Of a stretch of DNA of 20,607 nucleotides, positions 15,196 to 20,607 are shown piece by piece. Below the pieces are notes generated by a model. It had not been told where the DNA came from. It saw only the letters and a list, made by a program, of their open reading frames with translations, and did not search any database. Every line of letters starts with the position of its first letter. The first letter of the stretch is position 1. Source of the stretch: JBBDNV01 sp040877415 (lineage in GTDB: Bacteria; Planctomycetota; Planctomycetia; Pirellulales; PALSA-1355); contig JBBDNV010000107.1 of the NCBI GenBank assembly GCA_040877415.1, positions 1-20,607 on the forward strand. Reading direction: 5' to 3'. Made by a program: the position numbers and the translations under genes.

Positions 15196-17180
15196 TGACG
15201 CGCGCCTCGCGACAGATTGCGGTTTTCGTATTGGCGCTGGCAAGCTGCCAGCTCGCGGTGCGCACCATCGCGGCGGACGACACGCTCGAAGTGCTCGAAG
15301 AGCGGGCGATGAAGGCGGCGCTGGCGCGCGTGGCGCCTTCGGTGGTGCGCATCGAAACGGTGGGCGGGCTGGAGCGCGTCGGCCGGATGCTGGTGGGAAC
15401 CGGTCCGACCACGGGGCTCGTGGTTTCGCCCGACGGATACGTTGTTGCAAGCGCGTTCAATTTCGCGCAAAAGCCCGACTCGATCCTGGTCACGCTCGAA
15501 GGCGGCACGCGCAAGCCGGCCAGGCTCGTGGCCACCGATCACAGCCGCATGCTCGTGCTTTTGAAGATCGACGCCGGGTCGGATCTGCCCGTACCCGAAA
15601 TCGTGCCCGAAAGCGAGATGCGCGTGGGCCAATGGGCGCTGGCCGTGGGCCGCACGTTCGAGCTGGACCGGCCGAATCTTTCGGTGGGGATCATTAGCGC
15701 GCTGGATCGAATCTGGGGCAAGGCGATTCAGACCGACGCCAAGATTTCGCCCAACAACTACGGCGGGCCGCTCGTGGATATCAGCGGCCGCGTGCTGGGT
15801 CTGCTCGTGCCCATGTCGCCGCAGGGAGGCGCCGAAGTGGCCGGCATCGAATGGTACGACTCGGGAATCGGCTTTGCCATTCCGCTGGCGGCCGTCATGG
15901 GCGTGCTTCCCAAGCTTCGGGAGGGACAAGATCTCTACCCGGGCCTATTGGGCATCACGCTCAAGGGAAACGACCTGTTCGGCGAGCCGGCCGTTGTCGC
16001 GGCGGCGCGGGCCACGGCGCCGGCCTACAAGGCCGGTTTTCGCGCCGGCGACAAGATCGTCGAAGTCGCCGGAAAGCCGATCGTGCGACAGGCACAACTG
16101 AAGCACCAGTTGGGACCGCTTTACGCGGGCCAAGAGGTGCGCATCGTCGCCCTGCGCGGCGATCAGCGAATCGATCGCGAGGTGGAGCTGACCGATAAGA
16201 TCGAGTCCTTCGTGGCTCCCTTCCTCGGCATTTTGCCGATGCGCCGCCTGCGCGACGACAAGGATGCGGGCGTCGTCGTTCGCTACGTCTATCCCGACAG
16301 TCCGGCGGCCGCCGTGGGAATCGCCCCGGGCGACCGCTTGCAATCGGTCGATGGAGAAAAGATCGAGCGAATCGACGCGCTGGTTGAGAAAATGCAAACG
16401 CTCGCGCCCGGCGAAACAGTCCCCATCGAGGTTCGCCGCGGCGGCGAAACGTTGCTTTTGAAGCCGCGGCTGGCCACGTTGCCAGAAACGTTGCCCGGCG
16501 AGCTGCCCCCGGCATACGCGCCGGATGCCGACGTTGCGCCCGAGGGCGAGAAGCCGCAAGTCGGGGTCGTCGAGCTGAAAGTTCCCGAGTTCGAAAACGA
16601 GTGCCTGGCGTACGTGCCAGAGGATTATTCGCCGCGCGTGCCGCACGGCGTGGTCGTCTGGCTGCACGCCCCCGGCGGCGTAAAAAAGGACGAGCTGTTG
16701 GAGCTGTGGCAGCCGCTGTGCGAACAGTACGACTTCATCCTGTTGGCTCCCCGATCAGCGGACCGCACGAAGTGGCAGCCGACCGAGGTCCGTTTTGTCC
16801 GCCGCGTGCTGGACGAAGTGATGAAAACCTACACGGTCGATTCGGCCCGCGTGGTCGTTCACGGGCACCAGGGGGGCGGAGCGATGGCATACCTGGTGGC
16901 CATGCTGAACCTCGAAGCGGTGCGGGCGGTGGCCGCGGTAGAAGCCCCCCTGCCCCGGCTTTCGCAGCTTCCCGAGACCGATCCGGTCAACCGCCTGGCG
17001 TTCTACACGACGCTGGCCACGAAGACCGAGCAGACCGCGGCCATCGAATCCGGCATCAAGCGGCTGCGCGAGTTGAAGTTCCCGGTCGTCGTCAAAGAAG
17101 TAGGCGAGCAGGCCCGGTATCTCACGGTTGAGGAGCTCGAAGAGCTCGTGCGCTGGTTCGATTCGCTCGATCGGATCTGA
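15195..17180 (+). CDS. S1C-type pseudoprotease with two PDZ domains and an inactive-looking alpha/beta-hydrolase domain
   Basis: The gene starts at a TAATG overlap with the previous one and encodes 661 residues. The N-terminus has a lipobox-like LASC (C18), so it may be a lipoprotein; cleavage near TIAA is the alternative. The protease-like domain keeps the scaffold (GLVVSPDGYVV, NNYGGPLVD) but has F88 at the His site, M119 at the Asp site and Y189 at the Ser site. Two PDZ domains follow (about 250-333 and 340-426). Residues 460-661 resemble an esterase/PHB-depolymerase-like alpha/beta hydrolase (HGVVVWLHAPGG, VVVHGHQGGGAMAYL), but the nucleophile elbow reads GHQGG, with Gln559 in place of Ser, and no final GH motif is evident. 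Both enzyme folds therefore look like binding modules. The clean reading frame argues for function. Confidence 0.85.
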   Translation: MTRASRQIAVFVLALASCQLAVRTIAADDTLEVLEERAMKAALARVAPSVVRIETVGGLERVGRMLVGTGPTTGLVVSPDGYVVASAFNFAQKPDSILVTLEGGTRKPARLVATDHSRMLVLLKIDAGSDLPVPEIVPESEMRVGQWALAVGRTFELDRPNLSVGIISALDRIWGKAIQTDAKISPNNYGGPLVDISGRVLGLLVPMSPQGGAEVAGIEWYDSGIGFAIPLAAVMGVLPKLREGQDLYPGLLGITLKGNDLFGEPAVVAAARATAPAYKAGFRAGDKIVEVAGKPIVRQAQLKHQLGPLYAGQEVRIVALRGDQRIDREVELTDKIESFVAPFLGILPMRRLRDDKDAGVVVRYVYPDSPAAAVGIAPGDRLQSVDGEKIERIDALVEKMQTLAPGETVPIEVRRGGETLLLKPRLATLPETLPGELPPAYAPDADVAPEGEKPQVGVVELKVPEFENECLAYVPEDYSPRVPHGVVVWLHAPGGVKKDELLELWQPLCEQYDFILLAPRSADRTKWQPTEVRFVRRVLDEVMKTYTVDSARVVVHGHQGGGAMAYLVAMLNLEAVRAVAAVEAPLPRLSQLPETDPVNRLAFYTTLATKTEQTAAIESGIKRLRELKFPVVVKEVGEQARYLTVEELEELVRWFDSLDRI

Positions 17181-17204
17181 CCCGGGGCGGCGACGTTCTG
17201 GCAG

Positions 17205-17262
17205 GTAGCTGAGTTCGCAAGAACTCAGATGCTTCAAGCTGAATTCTTGCGAATCCAGCTAC
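17205..17262 (+). repeat. Double-hairpin palindromic element (REP-like)
   Basis: The element starts 25 bases after the stop of the last protease-like gene. CTGAGTTC (17209-17216) pairs perfectly with GAACTCAG (17221-17228) around a GCAA loop. AGCTGAATTC (17237-17246) pairs with GAATCCAGCT (17251-17260) around TTGC with one mismatch. The two halves are also inverted copies: 17205-17223 matches the reverse complement of 17244-17262 at 17 of 19 positions. There is no T-tract. It resembles a REP-type dispersed element and may also protect or end the long transcript. Confidence 0.8.
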
Positions 17263-17289
17263 ACGCGATAGGGGAAGAAACGGGACTGT

Positions 17290-17589
17290 ATGCGTGCCAC
17301 CATTGGACTGTTCGCGCTCGTGCTATTGGCCGTCGGCGTGTTGACGCTCAATCAACCAAACCCATCGCTTTCGGCGGCGGGCGGGGCCAGTTTGCGCGTG
17401 GGCGTGATCATGGCGATTTGGTGGTTGGCCTATCCGCAGGCAAAGAACGTTCCGCGCTGGCTGGCCGTGGCGTGCGCCGTCACGCTGTTTTTGGTGATGC
17501 GCTGGCCGAAGCTGCTGCTGGTGGCACTTCCCTTGCTGGCGGTGCTGTGGTTTCTGGGGCCGCGCACCCGCGGCGGCTCGGGCGGTTAG
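17290..17589 (+). CDS. Small membrane protein, function unknown
   Basis: The 99-residue product has three hydrophobic segments (about 5-20, 37-50 and 57-92, the last perhaps two passes: WLAVACAVTLFLVMRW and LLLVALPLLAVLWFLG). A possible SD (GGGGAAG, 17271-17277) lies 12 bases before the ATG. I recognise no family. It follows the palindromic element, and its stop lies nine bases from the stop of the convergent MFS gene. The hydrophobic pattern and clean start and stop support a real gene, but no partner or role can be read from the sequence. Confidence 0.65.
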   Translation: MRATIGLFALVLLAVGVLTLNQPNPSLSAAGGASLRVGVIMAIWWLAYPQAKNVPRWLAVACAVTLFLVMRWPKLLLVALPLLAVLWFLGPRTRGGSGG

Positions 17590-17601
17590 GCGAGAAGCCT
17601 A
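17587..17601. terminator. Short hairpin across the two convergent stop codons (possible bidirectional terminator)
   Basis: TAGGC and GCCTA pair around GAGAA. The stem overlaps both stop codons. It is only five base pairs and has no T-tract on either strand, so termination is uncertain. Confidence 0.25.
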
Positions 17602-18891
17602 GACGTTGGGCGCCACCTGCGTCTTGCCCGCGTCGGCCGGCGGCGCGGCGTCGGCCGCGGCTTCCCGCTGTTCCAAGCGGTGCGCAAATCGCGTTGCGCG
17701 GACAAACAGCATCAAGCTCAAAACCACGAGCGCCGTGGCAAACATGAACGCCGCGCCGGGGAAGTAAATCGGCGCCGCGCCGCTCGAGAAATAGCCGAAC
17801 AACTGCGTCATCATGACCGGGCCGATGATCGTGGTCAGGCTGAACGTGCTGGCCACGGCCCCTTGCAGCTCGCCCTGGGCGTTTTTCGGGATCTGGTGCG
17901 ACATCAGCGCGTTGAGCGAGCGGAATGCCAAACCCGCGAACATGCCGACGGGCATCACGGCGTACATCATCCAACCTTGCGTGGCGAAGCCGTATCCCAG
18001 GTAACTCAACGCGCCGGCGGAGAATCCGGCGAGCACGGCCTTTTGTTCCCCCAAGCGCGGAACCAGGATGCGGGTCATGCCGGCCTGCACAATGGCCATC
18101 AGAACGCCGGCAAACGCCAGGGAAAAACCAACCTCGGTCGAGGTCCAGGCGAATTTCTCTTTAGTGTAAAACGCCCAGGTGGTGGGCAAAACCTGGTGTC
18201 CGAGCATCCAGAAAAACAACGCGGTCGCCAACGCCAAAACGATCGGATACTCGCGCATTTGGATGAGCGTTCCCAACGTATTGGCTCGACGCCAATGGAA
18301 GGGCCGCCGCGCCTCGGGGGCCAGGCTTTCGGGCAGCACGAAGACGCCATAGGCCATGTTTATGATCGCCAGGCCCGCCGCCGCGAAAAACGGCGCCCGC
18401 GGGCCCAGGTCGCCCAACAGCCCTCCCAGCGCCGGACCCAGGATGAAACCCGCGCCGAACGCCGCCCCCATCAGGCCGAAGTTCTGCGCCCGCTTTTCCG
18501 GCGGACTGACGTCGGCGATGTACGCATTGGCCGTGGTATGGGCCGCGCCGGCGATGCCCGCGACGGCCCGCCCCAGAAACAGCCAGCCGATCGTCGGAGC
18601 CAGACCCATCAGCGCGTAATCCACGCCAAACGCCAACAGCGAAAACAAAAGCACCGGGCGGCGTCCGAAGCGGTCGCTGAGGTTTCCAATGATCGGCCCG
18701 AAAATGAATTGCGTGATGGCATAGGCGAATGCCAGCCAGCCACCGTAGAGCGAGGCTTCGCTCACGCTGACGAGTGTCAACTCCATGATCAAGTCGGGGA
18801 GCACCGGCAGGACAATGCCGAAGCCGATCGTGTCGATCAATACGGTGACAAAGATGAATCCCAGCGCGAAGCTGTTGTTCTGTTTCGGCAT
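17599..18891 (-). CDS. MFS drug/antiporter transporter, TetA (TCR/Tet) type
   Basis: The 430-residue protein has about 12 hydrophobic segments. TM1 reads LIDTIGFGIVLPVLPDL with an acidic D20, as in TetA-type proteins. Motif A is GNLSDRFGRRPV (69-80), and the loop after TM4 has NAYIADVSPPEKRA, another Tet-family hallmark. Length is normal for the family (about 400). The C-terminal tail is soluble and Ala-rich. Such proteins export small molecules in exchange for protons; substrate cannot be told from sequence, and most TetA-like proteins in environmental bacteria are not tetracycline pumps. Only nine bases separate its start from the stop of the upstream GNAT gene, so the two are probably co-transcribed. 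Confidence 0.92.
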   Translation of the reverse strand: MPKQNNSFALGFIFVTVLIDTIGFGIVLPVLPDLIMELTLVSVSEASLYGGWLAFAYAITQFIFGPIIGNLSDRFGRRPVLLFSLLAFGVDYALMGLAPTIGWLFLGRAVAGIAGAAHTTANAYIADVSPPEKRAQNFGLMGAAFGAGFILGPALGGLLGDLGPRAPFFAAAGLAIINMAYGVFVLPESLAPEARRPFHWRRANTLGTLIQMREYPIVLALATALFFWMLGHQVLPTTWAFYTKEKFAWTSTEVGFSLAFAGVLMAIVQAGMTRILVPRLGEQKAVLAGFSAGALSYLGYGFATQGWMMYAVMPVGMFAGLAFRSLNALMSHQIPKNAQGELQGAVASTFSLTTIIGPVMMTQLFGYFSSGAAPIYFPGAAFMFATALVVLSLMLFVRATRFAHRLEQREAAADAAPPADAGKTQVAPNV

Positions 18892-18900
18892 GGCAATCGA

Positions 18901-19395
18901 TCACGCTTCCGCGGCCAGACCTGCCAGCGCGTCGGCGGTCAAGCGGTACACCGTCCATTCGTCCATCGGCTTTGCGCCCAAACCGCGATAGAAGCGGATC
19001 GCCGGCTCGTTCCAATCGAGGACCGACCATTCGAGTCGGGCGCAGCCTCGCTCGACGGCGAGCCCGGCGACGTAAGCCACGAGCGCCCTGCCGAGCCCCT
19101 TTCCGCGCCACGTCGGTTCGACAAAAATGTCCTCGATGTAGAGTCCGGGGCGTCCGGGAAAGGTGGAGTAGGTGTGAAAGAATACGGCCATGCCCGCGGG
19201 TTCCGCGGCCGCGTAGCCAATCGCCGCTTCGGCAAATCGGCGCGTGCCGAAGAGCGAATCGCGGAGGCTCGCTTCGGTGGCCGTGACTTTGTCGAGCACT
19301 TTTTCGTATTCGGCCAGCGCGCGGGTCATGTGCAGAAGGATGGGGACGTCGCGCTCGGTGGCCGGCTCGATACGAAAGGGGTGTGGTGCGTTCAC
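18901..19395 (-). CDS. GNAT N-acetyltransferase, SAT/thialysine acetyltransferase-like
   Basis: From a GTG at 19395 the product has 164 residues, the usual length for this family, and begins near FRIEPATERDVP. A TTG at 19440 would add 15 residues of unlikely sequence. Motif A of GNAT enzymes is RGKGLG (97-102), which binds acetyl-CoA. The flanking stretches are typical of the SSAT/thialysine branch: LAEYEK, FFHTYSTFPGRPGLYIEDIF, LEWSVLDWNEPAIRFYRGLGA and DEWTVYRL. Enzymes of that branch acetylate polyamines or amino-acid side amines; the true substrate here is not known. It precedes the MFS gene by nine bases, so an acetylation/export pair is possible but unproven. Confidence 0.93.
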   Translation of the reverse strand: MNAPHPFRIEPATERDVPILLHMTRALAEYEKVLDKVTATEASLRDSLFGTRRFAEAAIGYAAAEPAGMAVFFHTYSTFPGRPGLYIEDIFVEPTWRGKGLGRALVAYVAGLAVERGCARLEWSVLDWNEPAIRFYRGLGAKPMDEWTVYRLTADALAGLAAEA

Positions 19396-19474
19396 GCGTG
19401 CATTCTCGATCGTAGGGGGCGAGCACGTGCCCGGCCGCAAGTGTAGACATCGCGCGGCGGATGGTCGAGCGGGC

Positions 19475-20317
19475 TCAGCCGATCTTTCGCTTCAAGCCGC
19501 CGAGCAGCGTCAGGGCGCGGCCGATTTCTGCCTTCTGCCGCTGGGGCTCCTGGGGAATTTCGCGCTCGATCGTGAGCGGGCCGCGGTAGCCCAGCTTATC
19601 GAGCGTGCGCAAATAGATTTCCATTCCCACGTCGCCTTCGCCCAGGGGAACCTCGGTGCCCCATTCCTGGCCGGGATTGGCGGCCCATTTGGCGTCCTTG
19701 CAATGGACGCTGCGCACGTATCGGCCGACCTTTTCCAAAGCCTCGATCGGCTCGCCCGATCCGTACAGGATCATGTTGGCCGGATCGAAATTGACAAACA
19801 GGTTGTTGCGCTCGACGTCGCCGATGAATCGCAGCAGCGAGTCGGCCGACTCCTGTCCGGTTTCAAGGTGAAGCGCCTGCCTGTGGCTCTGGCAGTGATC
19901 CGCGAGGTCGCGCGTCACGGCCAGCACTTCGCGGTAGAGCGGATCGGCGGCGTCGTGCGGCACGAAACCCAGGTGCAGCGCCACGACGTCGACGCCCAGC
20001 AGCCGCGCGAAATCGGCGATCTCCTTCATCTCCTTGGTGCGCTCGGCCCGCGTCGCCGGCGGCACCAGGCCCACGGTGCGCGTCACGGTGGGAATGTCGG
20101 CGTAACTTTCGCCCGCGAATCCGCCGAAGACGGCAGTGATGCGAATGCCAAAGCCGGCCAGCCGATCCAGAAATCGTTTTGCGTTGTCGCTGGTGCGGGT
20201 CTCCTTTTGCGGCGCGTGCAACTGGATGGTCGGCACGCCGAGCTCGTGAGCGACTTCGAGTTTCACTCCCAGCCCGGCGTCAATGCTGGCAAATACGCCC
20301 AGGGGCCATTTTTCCAC
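19475..20317 (-). CDS. Sugar phosphate isomerase/epimerase-like (xylose isomerase-type TIM barrel) protein
   Basis: The 280-residue protein starts at a GTG (20317) preceded by AAGGAG seven bases upstream; a longer frame to 20410 passes through the intergenic repeat. Expected metal and catalytic residues of the AP-endonuclease-2/xylose-isomerase-like barrel are in place: E152 in LHLETGQES, D178 in FVNFDPANM, H205 in SVHCKDAKW and E251 in LTIEREI. These enzymes isomerise or epimerise sugars or inositols, usually with a divalent metal. The gene lies 124 bases downstream of a Gfo/Idh/MocA gene in the same direction, a common planctomycete pairing for sugar or inositol breakdown. Substrate is unknown. 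Confidence 0.92.
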   Translation of the reverse strand: MEKWPLGVFASIDAGLGVKLEVAHELGVPTIQLHAPQKETRTSDNAKRFLDRLAGFGIRITAVFGGFAGESYADIPTVTRTVGLVPPATRAERTKEMKEIADFARLLGVDVVALHLGFVPHDAADPLYREVLAVTRDLADHCQSHRQALHLETGQESADSLLRFIGDVERNNLFVNFDPANMILYGSGEPIEALEKVGRYVRSVHCKDAKWAANPGQEWGTEVPLGEGDVGMEIYLRTLDKLGYRGPLTIEREIPQEPQRQKAEIGRALTLLGGLKRKIG

Positions 20318-20324
20318 CCGTGCT

Positions 20325-20330
20325 CTCCTT
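20325..20330 (-). promoter_or_regulatory. Ribosome binding site deciding the GTG start
   Basis: AAGGAG on the minus strand lies seven bases before the GTG at 20317 and is the best SD near this gene, so it fixes the start at a non-ATG codon. Confidence 0.8.
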
Positions 20331-20351
20331 GGAAAGTTCGTTGCGGCGGAC

Positions 20352-20396
20352 CACTGCGGGTTCGTCCGGCAGTGCCGGTGGTTTGAGCGAACCACC
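20352..20396. repeat. Composite two-hairpin intergenic element (REP-like)
   Basis: CACTGC (20352-20357) pairs with GCAGTG (20369-20374), with partial pairing inside the loop. Directly next to it GGTGGTT (20377-20383) pairs perfectly with AACCACC (20390-20396). The element fills most of the gap between the Gfo/Idh stop and the isomerase start. No T-tract follows on the minus strand, so a simple terminator is unlikely. Confidence 0.65.
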
Positions 20397-20441
20397 CGTA
20401 GCACGAACATGATAGAGCAGGCGAGCAGGCGGGTTCAAGCG

Positions 20442-20607
20442 TCAACGATGCCGCGCAAGATCGGGCTTGACCCGTTCGGGCGTTTCGTCGCTGTCGATTT
20501 CAAACCAGTCCTTGTTGAATTCGATGCGGCGATTTTCGCGCATCGCGATGTTGGTCGCCAGCGCGATCACGGCGTCGCCCAGGGCCACCTTGGGATGGCA
20601 GCGGGGC
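20442..20607 (-). CDS. Gfo/Idh/MocA family oxidoreductase, C-terminal end (5' truncated by window)
   Basis: On the minus strand a frame is open from the window edge (first full codon at 20606) to TGA at 20444-20442 and gives 54 residues. It reads HPKVALGDAVIALATNIAMR, then RRIEFNKDWFEID and SDETPERVKPDLARHR. This is the C-terminal end of the NAD(P)-dependent Gfo/Idh/MocA oxidoreductases that are greatly expanded in planctomycetes, where the final W-F-x-I/D and DETPE..KP.L residues are usual. The Rossmann domain lies outside the window. It is transcribed towards the isomerase gene and may share its pathway. Confidence 0.85.
   Translation of the reverse strand, partial: PRCHPKVALGDAVIALATNIAMRENRRIEFNKDWFEIDSDETPERVKPDLARHR

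Noticed and set aside
17680..19446. A 588-codon plus-strand open frame opposite the MFS and GNAT genes
   Set aside because: It is the reverse shadow of two clearly recognisable genes and has a composition rich in Arg, Gln and His with no family signature.
19396..19474. GCACGTGC palindrome (19423-19430) between the GNAT and isomerase genes as an operator
   Set aside because: An eight-base palindrome is common in GC-rich sequence and there are no promoter boxes or second copy to support it.

Overview
The window reads as a high-GC planctomycete chromosome, probably order Pirellulales. The reasons are the gene content and order (MoxR ATPase, DUF58 and BatA-like proteins fused to a long run of secreted coiled-coil, NPCBM/NEW2 and HtrA-like proteins), the Gfo/Idh C-terminus of the type ending in an SDETPE..KPDLARHR tail, and interspersed palindromic and heptamer repeats that I associate from memory with planctomycete genomes. 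The taxonomic call is an inference; there is no rRNA gene here.

Region 1 (1-17180, all + strand) is one long, tightly packed gene run: the end of a MoxR AAA+ ATPase; a DUF58 protein with an intact MIDAS motif; a BatA-like vWA membrane protein; a second membrane vWA protein; a three-TM protein resembling DUF4175; a secreted low-complexity/coiled-coil protein; a secreted helical protein; a secreted NPCBM/NEW2 protein; and three tandem trypsin-like (HtrA/S1C-type) PDZ proteins. Several junctions overlap (32 bp, TGATG, ATGA, TAATG) and the other gaps are at most about 110 bp, so an operon is likely. The layout suggests a cytoplasmic ATPase and DUF58 chaperone acting on two vWA membrane proteins, which face a large extracytoplasmic complex of coiled-coil, carbohydrate-binding-like and protease-like proteins.

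The three protease-like genes are the most striking part. The first keeps the His/Asp/Ser triad and adds an unassigned C-terminal domain. The second has all three catalytic positions replaced (S/E/A). The third also has all three replaced (F/M/Y), carries two PDZ domains, and ends in an alpha/beta-hydrolase-like domain whose nucleophile elbow has Gln instead of Ser. Between the first two, an inverted pair of five-unit heptamer repeats supplies the C-terminus of one protein and the signal-peptide core of the next.

Region 2 (17181-17589) holds a double-hairpin palindromic element and a small three-TM membrane protein.

Region 3 (17599-20607, all - strand) converges on region 2 with nine bases between stop codons. 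In transcription order it has the end of a Gfo/Idh/MocA oxidoreductase, a sugar phosphate isomerase/epimerase-like protein, a GNAT acetyltransferase of the SAT/thialysine type, and a TetA-like MFS transporter. A second composite hairpin element lies between the first two.

No tRNA, rRNA, CRISPR array, transposase or recognisable riboswitch was seen, and there is no gene-free stretch longer than about 125 bases.
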